From NCBI GenBank assembly GCA_950106755.1, contig OX467084.1, positions 38,195,213 through 38,259,212 of the forward strand: a DNA stretch of 64,000 nt, in the 5' to 3' direction. The position numbers were made by a program, and so were the translations under genes. Source of the stretch: Climacium dendroides. Its lineage: Eukaryota > Streptophyta > Bryopsida > Hypnales > Climaciaceae. The notes under the pieces are model-generated. The model saw only the letters and a program-made list of their open reading frames with translations, made no database searches and was not told the origin of the DNA. This document shows positions 47,056 to 59,399 of this stretch, one piece after another (the first letter of the stretch is position 1; each line of letters opens with the position of its first letter).

Positions 47056-47802
47056 TGTATAAATAGTGTATATTGCAAGAGGTGGATGGATGCTTTTAGT
47101 GACCACTGCGTTTCAACTTCAAAAATTTATAATTGATTTCACAAAGATTGACCCCAAAAAATAATAAACGACTTGCATTAGATGCCAATTCCATTTGTCT
47201 TTCAAGGAAAATTTATTGAAAAAAATTTCAAGAAGTTTGAACTCCACAAATTGATTTTTAGTTATGAAATGGACATGTTTTGGACCTTCTATTGTGGCAT
47301 AATTTGAAGATGGATGGTTCTTGCATCTAAATTATTATAATGGATACTATGGCATAGGATTTTACCTAGTGGAGAGCAACTCCTCCTGTAGGTAAAACAA
47401 CAAGACTTCCAAATCAAGTTCAAAGTAAAAGATTATCCCCTCACTTCTTTTATAAATAAAAGACTATTAGTTCTAAAGATAGAATAGAACTTGCTTTCAT
47501 CTTTTTATTAAGTTCATAACCACCCATTCATGTAAAACTCTAAATTCCTTCTATCTTTAGTTTTTCACTTCCAATTCTATCCTAAGTCATTTGCCATAGT
47601 AAAAGTCCTAGTCATACTTAGAAGTATTACGAGATCTATAGCACATCTTGTCCAAATCTAAATCTTCAACTTCAAGTTGTGTAACTCAAAGTGCACTTAT
47701 CATCATCAACAAGTTGTTTAATTTTTAATACATTGTGTGGTGAATGCTCAAAGCTATCTAACTTCAATGCATGTGTTACAATTTAGGAGATGTCTATCTT
47801 CG

Positions 47803-47872
47803 TTTTATAAATATTCTTCTCAAGATTTCTATCTCTAAGCAGAGAGAAATCTTGAGAAGAATATTTATAAAA
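47803..47872. repeat. Near-perfect 70-nt hairpin
   Basis: Left arm TTTTATAAATATTCTTCTCA plus AGATTTCTATCTC; right arm GAGAGAAATCTTGAGAAGAA plus TATTTATAAAA. The arms are ~31 bases with a two-base bulge and a ~4-8-base loop. Size and pairing resemble a compact microRNA-like or small MITE hairpin, but no conserved microRNA sequence was recognised. Confidence 0.75.
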
Positions 47873-47879
47873 TGTTTGC

Positions 47880-49720
47880 TTGGACACTATTACAATTCTT
47901 CGTGGCTTATTACAAATTCTTTGTAAAGTGAAATTTTAAAAATATACAATTCTTTCTAATTTTTTAAAGTAATTAATATGAAAAATCTTTTTTTTTAATT
48001 AGAAAATTGGATTAGAATCTAGAATAGATGCATTCTTCATAACTTTTTAAATATGAAACAAAAAATGATGTCTCAAAAGTACAACATTCTTGAATATTAG
48101 GATGGAACATTTCAAAATATCCAAAACCAAACCAATTAGACTCTACCAAACATTCAAATATATATGCATTCCATTATTTGAAAATCCCATGGTAGCTACT
48201 ACTAATGTAGTTTTTGCAACATCCTTACAAAATTTTGAAATCATCCTAATTCCTTTACAATTTGGATCTAGTAGATTGAATGCACCAATTTCAATAATTT
48301 GGAAAAAAAAAATATTGGACTACTCCTTGATCTAATCAAAATACAATTTTCTTCCTTTCTTTAAGTTTTATAATAATAACATTTTGTCCAACCATTGAAG
48401 CCCACTAACATGAACTTGTCTCAAAATCCCATCCCCTTCTTTTTATAAGACTTATTTTCTAATTCAATTTTGCAACTTAACACATTTGCAAATTTTGAAA
48501 AGTAGGTAGTATTTAACTTATAATAAATTTTTTATTATTTAAAAAATTAACGAGAATTTTTTCCAATGTTACCAAATTTGCAATTGAAAATTTAATGAGG
48601 ACACATTTTGTCCTCATATGCCTCAATTAAATTTGCAACAAGAAAAATAAATTTTTAAGTTTTTTGCTCTTTGCAATTGAAATGGCAGTTTTGGCAAGGC
48701 TTTTGATGGAAAAAAGGCCTTGGGACTTTAGGGATTAATTAAGTGGGAAAATAATTGAAAATTTTCAACAATAGCATGAGGCCAAACTCCAAGTTTTGAC
48801 CACAATGGGTTGTTATACCTTAACGTAGTATGACCTTCAAGCGCCCCTCTTCTTCAAACCATCCTATAGGTAGCTGTAGAGCAGATGCAAGGTGATCCTT
48901 GAATGGACCTCTTTGGTCCGTTAATGAATTCCAGATTTTTTTAAAATTTATTTACTACAAGAGCCAATCATTATCTTTGGTTTTTGCACATTACTTTATA
49001 AGTCACAAGGGGACTGATTTTGGGACACCCATGGTCACAAATAGGTGCCTATGACCCGAATCTTTGAAAATTCATAAGTAATTCAAAAATGCTTGGAAAA
49101 ATACGAAACTACTTGTGTTGTGTTCTGCACCTATTTTTCTTTCTCTAAAAAATGAGCTAAAAATCATTTTGTCCATGGAAACCTGTGAAAAAGGTGAATC
49201 AGCCCTTAAAAGGTCACTTTAAGGCCATACTACCTACCTTACTGTTATGTGTATATTTTGGATAGTTTAGGGTGTTTTCGCCTCATGTTCGATCCCACAT
49301 GGGAACCATGGGGAACATGAAAACAAACTACATGAGAACATGCCCACATTGGATCCCTTTGACATGGTAGCCCTTTAATGATAATTTATGCAGGTCGGTA
49401 GTACCTATTCAAGGCCCAGGGCAGACAGTCCTGGTGGCAGAGAAAAGCATGCATTTCTCTGCCACCAAGTGCATAGATTTTTTTGGGAGATTTAATATAC
49501 TTGTGCCAGAATGTACATCCTGGGCAGATTTCAGGGAGTTGTACTTCCCCAAGTATTATCATTATTGTACTTGCCCACACAGGGATCATGTCATGTGGAA
49601 CTCAGACAAAAATCACATAACTTATCCTCTCCTGCTCTCAAATCTACGGTAATGTAGTAGGTCCATAAATTGCCCATTTTAAGAGCTGAAACTGAATTTT
49701 GGGGGAGGTAAAGCTTCTCA
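47880..49720. other. AT-rich intergenic DNA with dispersed repeat pieces
   Basis: Contains a GGGACTTTAGGGATTAA end near 48720-48737, like the TTAA family, without a clear partner. A second copy of the AATAGGTGCCTATGAC segment lies at 49040-49240, ending CTACCTACCTTACTG. No gene recognised. Confidence 0.42.
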
Positions 49721-49729
49721 ATATATTTT

Positions 49730-49970
49730 TCAGTAAATTTTCCATGAAAGACAAGTAGAATTGACACCTAACCCAAGTTGTTTCATATTTTTTGGAGCTT
49801 TGTGGAATTAGTTATGAAATTCTGAAGTTGAATTGGCATAGGGCCCTCCCAAAATGTACATTGTTTGTACATCAGTGGAGGCTATGAAAAAGCAAGATGT
49901 ACAAATAGTGTACACTTTAGGGGGTGGGCGGGTTTTAGAGCTTGTGCGCTTTTAGAATCTCCTACCTTAG
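49730..49970 (-). repeat. Dispersed repeat with TGTACA words, copy 1
   Basis: Shares, in inverted orientation, AAATATGAAA, TTAGTTATGAAATTCTGAAG and the CCCTCCCAAAATGTACATTG/TTTGTACAT module with 58360-58560. Includes GTACACTTTAGGGGGTGGGC and ends near CTCCTACCTTAG. It is probably a decayed inverted-repeat element related to 37171-37468. Confidence 0.5.
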
Positions 49971-50463
49971 TTGACCCATTTCGAACCACCTTCAATAATT
50001 ACGTATATTTGGAACTCAGGGTTTTTGTTAGTGCAGAATTTTTCCCATGTATAGAAATAGAGTTTGGAAGGATTGTTTATATTTTTCCAAAATTTTATCA
50101 TAGAAAATATAATTATTCTGAATTTTTTAGTGAAAGATTCTCTTTGACCTGTAATGGTGATACAAACCTTTTTATTTTTGACCATAGGTTGATTGCAAAA
50201 TTGACCAAGGTTTGGTTGTAATATTGAAAGCCTTACAGCCAATCAAAGTGCGCCACACTTGATCCTCAAACTCCCCCACAACTTCACGAAAAGGTAGCAC
50301 AACTTCATAAAAAGGCCTATAGATTGGAAATGGGTCAAGCTACTAAAGGCTAAGGTCAAGCCACCCATGACTAATCAAATAAGCAATTGTGGACATGATC
50401 TAGAGTAACGTAGACAAATCTATCACCACCCTAATTTGGAATATGAGTATCTTGGGTCCAATT

Positions 50464-51194
50464 TCAACCCCGAAAGCACTAAATTGCATTTTTTTTGGCA
50501 ATACAGTGATTTTGGACACCTCACCACGAACATAATTTTTTATTTTTTTTCCTAAAATTTTCACGCAACATTTTCCCAAAGAGTAGCTTCAAGGCTTAAA
50601 AAATTTCATAGCTTTTGACTACATGGTTAAAAAGTTATTGCATGATATGTCTTTCCATTGTTTAATGGGCAACTTGGGTAACTCAAAAAACTTCTTTAAA
50701 AATCAATTTTTTAAACATAAAAATTTGAAATTGGTTCTCTAAATTTATATAGAAGTGGGAAGCCTTAAATCATTCCATTTTAATTAATGAGATGAAAGTT
50801 ATGAGGAGTTTTAGTTTGTAGGTAGATATGGAGTCTTTGAAAACCATAAGTATCCACAAACTAAAACTCTTCATAACTTTCATCTCATTAATCAATATGG
50901 AATGATTCAAATCTTTCCACTTATATATAGAGAGAGAATCAATTTCAATTTTTAATTTTAAGAAAAATGATTTTTAAAGAAATTTTTTGAGCAGCCTGAG
51001 CTGCCCACCAAGCAATGAAAATGACATATCATGCAATAATTTTTCAACCATGAAGTCAAAAGTTATACAAATTATTAGTCCTTCTTGGGTACAAGTTGTA
51101 TGAAAATTTCAGCAAAAGTAAATAAAAATTCCGTTTGTAGTAAGCTATCCAAAATCACTATGTTGCCAAAAAAACATAGTTTTTACAAGGTTAA
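50464..51194. mobile_element. TTAA-family element, 731 bp
   Basis: The left end TCAACCCCGAAAGCACTAAA and right end AAAACATAGTTTTTACAAGGTTAA include the paired inner words TTGGCAATACAGTGATTTTG and CAAAATCACTATGTTGCCAA. It contains its own fold-back of TTAATTAATGAGATGAAAGT / ACTTTCATCTCATTAATC. Non-coding. Confidence 0.6.
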
Positions 51195-51199
51195 GAGGG

Positions 51200-51900
51200 G
51201 CACATATTTTTCAAAGGTGGCACTTCTTTTACAAACCTGAATAGATATATAATTTTTTGATAAAATTTATGATTTATGTGAATTATTGAAGTGCTTTGTC
51301 CTAAATTTACAAAACCACTTATAGAATGGGGTCAAAAATATTTCCTAAACAACCCATTACTACCTTAACATGTATCTATTGGCACTTGAGTTCCCACCAA
51401 TGAAGGATTGATACATTATCCCTTTTGACATTAATGCACTAAAATTGTCAAAAAAACGAATGGATTTGGATTTTGCAATGAGCGGAATGGAGGCTAAAAC
51501 TAGGAAAACAATATTGGGCAATGAACGGTGCTAGGTTGATTTACCCTAGTGCAAGGCAAAGCAAATATTCCTTGAGGTGCATAGATAGAAGTGATGAAGA
51601 TTGTCAAAATTTTGGTAATTTTATTGCCTGAACTGAAATTCCTATAAATTGTGAAAGGTAAAAGTTGCTCTGTCCCCATGTCTAGTATTTGGAGTCATTC
51701 AATTCTGATCATTTTAGAACTACTTCTCTGCTCATTACTTCCTACTTTTTTGCTAACTACTTTGGAACATGTGTCATGACTTTACTAGTCCCAACCTTGA
51801 GGAGGAGGAAAAAACACATTTCCAACTTTGGTTGGAAATTTGCTCCAATCTTGATTGGAAATAATTACACCCTACAGATTGGATATAGGTCTCTGGTTGA
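51200..51900. other. Intergenic DNA, nothing supportable
   Basis: No gene recognised; the 89-codon plus-strand frame at 51689-51958 runs into the MITE and shows no motif. Confidence 0.4.
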
Positions 51901-51904
51901 GAAT

Positions 51905-52107
51905 CACTACAAGAGAAAGGGGTGTTTTAAGTTGTGTCCTAAACATCACATCTTTTAAGTAACGTCTTTTAAGTAAGGATTTAAATAACAATTTACTAAA
52001 AAGACAGTCTTTTTAGTAAATTTTTACTTAAATCCTTACTTAAAAGACATTACTTAAAAGACATGATGTCTAGGACACTACTTAAAACACCCCTTTCTCT
52101 TGTAGTG
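51905..52107. mobile_element. CACTA-type fold-back MITE, 203 bp
   Basis: The ends are CACTACAAGAGAAAGGGGTG and CACCCCTTTCTCTTGTAGTG. The ~100-base arms are complementary at all but about seven to ten positions, with almost no loop. GAAT lies outside both ends; a CACTA duplication is normally 2-3 bp, so the fourth base may match by chance. Internal words CTTTTAAGTAA repeat. Confidence 0.87.
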
Positions 52108-52712
52108 GAATGGGTGGTACTACCTTATTGTTGTAGGCAATGATTAACACTTGATTTTGGAGGTAGTAGTTGGCTATGGAAATAAAAGAGGCAACCCATT
52201 TTTGACCACTTCAACAAATACACATACTTGGAGGGCGGGTTTCTTTATTGGGAAAAATTATTGTTGTGCAAAAATAGAGTTTAGATGGTTTCTATAATTT
52301 TTTCTGATTTTTATCTCTCAAAACATTATTACTATGAATTTTTTAGCTAAAGATTTTAATTGATCCATAATGGGCATATAAATATTTCTATTTCCAACTA
52401 AGGGCTTGTTGCAAAATTCATCTAGGGTTGAGAGTCTTGTTGTAAATCATTATGTACTACAATTGCATTGGGAACTATGCCATAATTTATCATTGCTCAT
52501 GTCTTCTTGTAAAGAAAGAAAGTGGCCTACATTGCTAAAATGGGGGGGGGGATCAAGAATGGTTTGCCTCCTACACCACAAAACAAAAACGTTGTCCTTA
52601 GTACTTAGGGCTAACTTCCATGCATAAAATTCTATATCTAGGCAATGTTGTACCTCCCCATGCTTGGAAGGTATTATGCCTTGGTCCCTAGATGCTTGAA
52701 GGACACTTTCAA

Positions 52713-53272
52713 TTAACCTAAGCTAAAGGACTTAGGCACAATTTGGGAGGAAATAGTGAAAAAATGATTTTTCAATTAATTTTTTTTCCAAAATTCAACC
52801 ATACAAATTTGTACTAGACTACTTTAGAAATGTGTGAAAAAATTCAAAATTTTTTATTGTATATATTGAAAGATAATAACATGTGAAGGTAAAAACAACA
52901 ACATTTTTTTAGCTTGCTTGACAAGATCAACACACTTTAACTCTTATTGAAGTGAGATTTTACACTATACATAGTTGCCAATTTTTTTACATTTGCATCT
53001 TGTATCAATTAAGTTACATGCTTGCCAAATTTCAAGATTATGGGAGGAATTTTGTACATGCTACTTGAAGCTACCTAGGTTGCAAAAATTCATGACAACA
53101 TAACTTTTTATCTGGGCATTTAATCTAAAAAAAATTGAATTCCCACTAAGGAGTTACATGTTCACATCTTGTGCCAAAATTTTGTGAACATGCAACCAAA
53201 ATTGGCTTCATAGGAACTTACCCAAGATTTTTTTGTATATGATGAACAAATACTTGGTCCTTTAGGGGTTAA
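52713..53272. mobile_element. TTAA-family element, ~560 bp
   Basis: Left end TTAACCTAAGCTAAAGGACT and right end TTGGTCCTTTAGGGGTTAA. The right end is a clear family end, the left is degenerate. The interior is AT-rich and non-coding. Confidence 0.5.
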
Positions 53273-53274
53273 TT

Positions 53275-56060
53275 CAAAGATTAGGGGTGGTTGAGGAGCA
53301 ATAGAAGACAATTTTGTTCATTGGAAGGAGCCCCTTTTCAAAGATGCAAAAGGCCCCCCTATGTCATTGGTAAACAATGCTATGTGTTGGTAAAGTTGGC
53401 AAAATTGTGAATGTCCAAGACATTTTTCAGATTTGACAAAGTATCTTTCCATATTAAAAAACAAAGTTTCATTGATCATTCTTATATGAGTAGAGAGAAA
53501 ACAAGTGAAGGAGAAGGATTGTCTTCTGTTAATGTAGAAAATTAATTAAATTTTGCCAACAAAATTTTATCCAAATTGAACACATGAAATATTGTTTGAA
53601 AACTTTGACAATTTTTGTTTCCAATGTCATATTATTCATCCAACTTAGAGCTAAACCTTGATTTCCAATATTGATTATAAGTAGTTTGCAAAACAATAGT
53701 GGCCTTCTACTACATTTCAAAGTCAATTTCAAAATTTGGCCAAGTTCCTAGTTAGTTGAAACATGGTCTTATTCTCAAAACTACTCAAAGCAAAAAAATT
53801 CTTGATATTTTGGCTCACTTTGTTGATACATGAAAGTATACTCACATCTAAACTGAAGATACTCCAACTTTCTATCTCCCAACTTAGCAATTAATTTGAG
53901 TATCCTTGAAAATTTGTAAACAATCCAATTAGAGGTATATATATTTTAAATAATGGTAGATATCTTTTGCCATTCTACATGCCCATTCTATTTGGAAGAC
54001 TTTTTGGATGTTCTAACAATGCTTCTTTTATGCCTTATGGTAGTCAAAAGTATGTAATGATGCAATTACTTACTACATGGTGGTATACTAGAAAATGAGG
54101 TATCCTTTCACTTAGGTATAAAATTATTGACCAACGTTTTAATCATTGTCTAATATGTTGTACTAGCAATTTTAGGTAATCATATTAGTGATATAAAGAC
54201 TCAAATACACCCAAATAAAATTAGTATAACAAGAGTAGTATTTTCTATTGTTCAAAAAAAGAAACTATGTATTTTGCTTTGACAACCAATAATGTACTTA
54301 GGATTTATTTGTATTGCCATTTGAGCTAACAATAAAGGACTATTCTACTTTCCAAGTGAGTATTTCTCATATTAAACCGTTGCTGTACCATTTGTATAAG
54401 TTTCTTTTCTTAGCCATGATTTGTTAAAGCCTTTATAATTTGTTTTTTAGCTTAGGATCTATTCCCATCATTCAAAGTTTAAATTTAAATACAATTTTAT
54501 TTAATTCTAAGTATATTTTTCATAGATTGTTGATTATAAGAGACGAATAAAAATTTCCATGATCAAACTATGTGGCATAATTTTAGAAAGACAAGTTATT
54601 CATGAATAATTATTAATAGAAAAAAGAAGCTACACAAATTTGTCCTAGTGCGTGTGACATTGGTTTATCAAAGTTACACTATTTTGAATTAGTGTAAGTA
54701 GAAATGATATTGTATTATACCAATTTAGACAAAAGTGAAATCTTGTGGTGACATTAATTTTCAAGGTGACACTAATTCCCCCTTACAATTAAGTCAAATC
54801 AATAAACATTTATTCAAAGAAGTTCATGGGTGAAGTTTGCTAAAAGATGTTAGTACTAGATTTCTAATCATTGGAAATGACTGATTTTAAACAATGAAAC
54901 AAACACAATGGAATAAAGTGGTGGCCCAATTATCATTTGAAGTTGCAAAAGTTTCTTGGACTTGGTTTTATTTGCAAAATAGAAAGGAGGATCATTGGAT
55001 TGACAATGTTACAAGTATACTCAAGAAAATTGTTTGGATCATACCAAGCTAGACTAAACGTTATTTCCAAGGCATTTAATTAGATTGCTAAACTGTAGTC
55101 AATTTCCAAAATAGTAACCCAAAGTATTTAGCTAGACTTGTGCAACAATGGCTAATATGAGGCCATTTTGTGATGTGGACAATACATAGCATTGTGAGGG
55201 ACAAAAAACACACCTCAAGGTTGGTTGACAATATAATGCCATAGTTCATTTGAGACCATTTCCAACTTTTTGAATGGCCAACTCAATTGTAGGATGTTAA
55301 CATATCAACATACTGAATTAACACTAGCCTTGGAAGATCATTGAGGACAATTGAATTCCCAATTGAGGTTGTTTTTGTGTCTTTAGAATGGTCAATTAGG
55401 ATTTACACATATTGAAGAATGGATGATTTTCATCTAATTTTTTGTGTGAAATTTTATTGATGTTTTAGTCACATTATTGAAGTAAGTTAGTTGTTTTAGC
55501 TATTTTAACTGTTTTTTAGATTTATATGGGATAGTTCATCAAAAAAATAGTACACTATCTAGTCATTAGAAAAAAAAATGCGGCCATGGGAGGGTTGCTA
55601 ATTTGGGGGGTGGGGTGGAATGATTTAAGTGCCAGCCCGTTGACTGCCCGTGCATGTCCAAGTTGGCACTACTAGTGCCAGCACAACTTTGAAAAATCCA
55701 GAAATCCATGCTTCTTTAATCCCCTGTGTGCCAAGACTGTGGTAGTAGACTTATGGTTTACACATTTTTTCTCCTTCTAAATCTTAGACCAACTAAACAA
55801 ATATTCAAAGGAACATTATGATGATATACCAAACACCATGAGAAACCTTTGAATCAAAATCCCAATGTCATTTAACCCATCCAAAAAATAAATTTGGTAG
55901 ACCTATGAAGGAATTGACTAGGAAACATTTGAAGGAGTGAAGGTTGAAGATGTCATTTTTATATTGAAATTGAAACTTCACCATGAATCCTCAATGGATA
56001 GGGGATAATTTGAATGTAAGTGCTAAACCGCTTATTGTCAAAATGTCAAAATTATGTTTA
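53275..56060. other. AT-rich intergenic DNA, nothing supportable
   Basis: No gene, RNA gene or complete element recognised. 55590-55700 is GC-richer with a GGGGGGTGGGGTGG run. Confidence 0.45.
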
Positions 56061-56064
56061 TGTA

Positions 56065-56401
56065 GAATTTTAGACCTCATTTAGTTATAATAGAAGAAAT
56101 TTTTTCAAAAAACTTTGGACTAAAAAATATTGATAAATCTATTTAAATTTCATCTCCAAAAATTTGTTTCATATTTCAAGCCTTCAATCAAAAGTTATGG
56201 ACAAAATTTAGAGAGGATGTTTCAAGATGTAAAATGTCCCTTCCAACCCCTCTTTGAAATGTCCATAACTTTTGATTGGAGTCTTGAAATATGAAACAAA
56301 TTTTTGGAGATGAAATTTATATAGATTTTCCAACTTTTTTTAGTCTAAAGTTTTTTGAATTTTTTTATATTACTATGACTAAATAAGGCCTGAAATTTTA
56401 A
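56065..56401. mobile_element. Fold-back element, ~335 bp
   Basis: Left arm landmarks TTTTAGACCTCATTTAGTTA, AAAAAACTTTGGACTAAAAA, TTTCATCTCCAAAAATTTGT and CAATCAAAAGTTATGGACA are all repeated inverted in the right arm, which ends AAATAAGGCCTGAAATTTTA. The arms are ~155 bases with a short centre. No clear target duplication; non-coding. Confidence 0.78.
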
Positions 56402-56601
56402 ATTGAATTCTTGTTTTGATTTTACTTTATTATGAGTGGTTGAGCTCCTACTAACTTTTATTTATTTATCCCACATTGTTTACTTTGCCTCCTACCACCC
56501 CAAGTGTATATAAAGATTTATCTTCTCACTCTTGATTCATTAATCATGAAAGGTGTTCAAATCACAATGAGGAAACTAAAGCATTAGTTTCAATGATTGT
56601 A

Positions 56602-56651
56602 AAATATTCCACACCATATCATTTGGGGATGAAATGGTGTGGAATATTTCA
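56602..56651. repeat. Short hairpin AAATATTCCACACCAT
   Basis: The 16-18-base arms AAATATTCCACACCAT and ATGGTGTGGAATATTT surround ~16 bases (ATCATTTGGGGATGAA, itself partly self-complementary). It may be the remnant of a small MITE. Confidence 0.65.
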
Positions 56652-56954
56652 CATCATTCTTTCTAAGGGAAGGTAGTCTTTATTGTTACTGAATGTTATG
56701 TGTAGAAGTGGATCAATTGTTGTCAGTATGGTTTAGGAATTCTAGACTTGTGGGGCCAATAGGATTTGTGATTTCATTTGGACGGTCCATTCTTGAGCCC
56801 GATCATGCATTGCCTGTCCATCAAATTGAGCGGGTTCAGGGAAATAGTGCACTTCTAAAAACCACTAACTACGGTCAACAAATCTTCTTAACAGCCTTCT
56901 ACAGGGCTCAAATTTTTTGTAATGTATACTTCATTACTTTGAGCTTTTTTTTCT

Positions 56955-57851
56955 TCAACCCCTAAAGGACCAAGGCCATTTTTCTATCAAAAATCACTTC
57001 AGATTGTCATTTGTGCATTCATTTAAGAAAAAAAAACCTTTTTTTAGAATCTAATCATAGGATCTTGTACTTTACTTGTTTGAGATCATGTACTCAAAAT
57101 TTCATGAAGTCTGACCGTGCATATTAGAAAATATTAGCATCCAAATTTGGAAAAAAATTTGAATAGTGGTTTTGCCATTTATGGATTTTTTTGCACTATG
57201 GACTTTGAATTTAAATTTTTCTGTTTTGAAGAATTGAGTTGAAAGTCAAGGAAAATAATTTGTAAAAATAATGCTTCATTTTCATTCTTTAAAAAATTCT
57301 TGAATAGAAATAGGTCCAAGATTGATAGAAAAAGTAAATTGTCAATAGCTCTAAGATAGGATTGAAATTCAATAATCCCAATGGTGAGTGATTGTTCTAG
57401 AAAACAATTGCTCCCCTTGTCAAACAATTTCTTTTGAAAAATAGTAAAAACCGCATTTAGAAATGAATCTTATAAGTTATTTTTTCAAAAAAAATGCTTA
57501 GATTGCCCCCCAAACAAGATTGTTCATAACTTTCATATCATGAATCCAAACAGAATAAATCAAAGCTTCACATATAGACAAAAATACAATTTAGAAGAAT
57601 TTTTAAAAAATAAATTTAATTTCAAGTTTCTGTAGGCTTTTTTTCTGCCCAATGACGTGAAAATTATGTTTAGGATGGCATAATTCTTGTTCCTTGGTAC
57701 TAATTGAAATAAAAATTAAATTTCCATGAATCTAAATTTTTTTTCTATCTTACGAGAAAGTTTCAAAAAGTTTCACAAAAAATTGAGGTCATAGGGACCT
57801 GTCCAAAATCCATTTTGTCCTCCAAAAGGACAATGTTTCTTTAGGGGTTAA
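56955..57851. mobile_element. TTAA-family element, 897 bp
   Basis: The left end TCAACCCCTAAAGGACCAAG and right end AATGTTTCTTTAGGGGTTAA are inverted. The interior includes ATCATAGGATCTTGTACTTT and TTCATAACTTTCATATCATGAAT words shared with other family members. A minus-strand 82-codon frame (57179-57427) has no motif. Confidence 0.6.
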
Positions 57852-58359
57852 AACTTGATTTTCACATTGAAAACAATTTGTTTTGCTTCTAAGCAAAGCT
57901 AACACAATGAAACCTTTGAAGTGTTGGTTCTACTCTACTTGGAATTGTGATAAAATCCCCAAAATACGCATTGTAGTCAAGTTTGAAATAGAAGACTATA
58001 ATTGTGTTTTCTAAATATTAAGTGACATAGAAATTTCCTTTATACCACAATGTTTTATAATATACCATATTCTACTTCTATTTTGAAAATTTTGAAAATT
58101 TTAACATGATTTGTATACTGCATTGTACTTCCATTTTGAAATTTTTGAAACTTTTAACATGATTTGTATTTGAAAAGAATTTTCTTCATTTTTTCTTCAA
58201 AAATTCACAGTAATTTGAAATTTTTACAAAATATTGAATATTCTTTTAGAAACATTAAACATTTGATTTCATTTTTGAAAAATTTAACCAAAAGATTTCA
58301 CTCACAAATAGAGTGAGGAACTTTCAAAATCCACTTCACAATCTCTGGATGAGCTAAGG

Positions 58360-58560
58360 TGGGAGGTCCTAAAAGCGCATAGGCTCCAAAATTGTCCACC
58401 CCTCCAAATATACATAATTTGTACATTTCTTGTAGCCTTCAACAATGTACAAACAATCTACATTTAAAGAAGTGGGCGATTTTAGAGCCCTTATGCCATT
58501 TCAACTTCAAAATTTCATAACTAATTCTACGAAGCACCAAAAAATATGAAATGACTTCCG
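58360..58560 (+). repeat. Dispersed repeat with TGTACA words, copy 2
   Basis: Inverted relative of 49730-49970: GGTGGGAGGTCCTAAAAGCG, CAAATATACATAATTTGTAC, ATTTCAACTTCAAAATTTCA, AAAAAATATGAAATGACTT. Non-coding. Confidence 0.5.
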
Positions 58561-58598
58561 CTAAAGTAGAACTACCCATTACCATATAGATTTACAAT

Positions 58599-58891
58599 CT
58601 ACACCAAATGGTGCAATTAGGTTGCCCCACACTAATTGCTCGAGATTTCACACTATATAAATATTTACTTTTATTGTGGTGATTTTCATCAATATTTAAT
58701 ACAATAAACATTTTTGATTATATAATTACCAAAAACTAATTAGCAATACAACACGAGCGCTAAACCAACAAAACCCTAATATAAAGATCTATTGAGAGAC
58801 ACAGTTGCCTCCACGTGGACGCAGTGAGTCACTCATGAGTCATGGGATAACTCGGCAGGGTAAGGCAACCTAATTGCACCATTTGGTGTAG
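58599..58891. mobile_element. MITE with 28-bp perfect ends, 293 bp
   Basis: CTACACCAAATGGTGCAATT plus AGGTTGCC at the left is repeated exactly inverted at the right. The arms diverge beyond 28 bp. The interior is mixed, with a GC-richer right half (CACGTGGACGCAGTGAGTCA). The target duplication could not be settled. Confidence 0.8.
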
Positions 58892-59108
58892 GTACTCTGG
58901 AGCAGCTAATTATGGGCTTTCATATTTTTCAAAGATTGAATTGTTTGAAAGAAGTCAATTGCAAAAAGAATGAAGACATTCCCACAAGAATTGAATTTTT
59001 TGTGATTTTTCAAAGCTGAAATGTAAAATCGCGAGTAGACCCTTGTTGAAGCATGAGCTGCTGTGTTTGCTCCCCAGTGCATTGCCATCATGATTGTGGA
59101 TTAGTAAG

Positions 59109-59367
59109 ACTGGTAATAAAATGGACTAGTGACAGAAATGGGAGGAACCTGTAGGTGATGGAATTGGCTAAATGGTGGTGGTATTAAAATGGGCTAGTGG
59201 TATTAAAATGGTGGTGGTGGTAATAAAATGGGTCAATGGTATTAAAATGGTGGTGGTGGTAATAAAATGGGTCAGTGGTATTAAAATGGTGGTGGTGGTA
59301 ATAAAATGGGCCAGTGACGGAAATGGGAGGAACCTGTAGGTGACGGAATTGGCTAAATGGTGGTGGT
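59109..59367. repeat. Nested tandem repeat, GGTGGTGGTAATAAAATGGG
   Basis: Three ~43-bp inner units (AATGGTGGTGGTGGTAATAA then AATGGGTCAGTGGTATTAA) lie between two copies of a ~70-bp outer unit containing GAAATGGGAGGAACCTGTAG and GGAATTGGCTAAATGGTGG. The inner units appear to have expanded within an older duplication. Confidence 0.85.
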
Positions 59368-59399
59368 ATTGGGTAGTTCTACCTTACATGCCATTTCCA

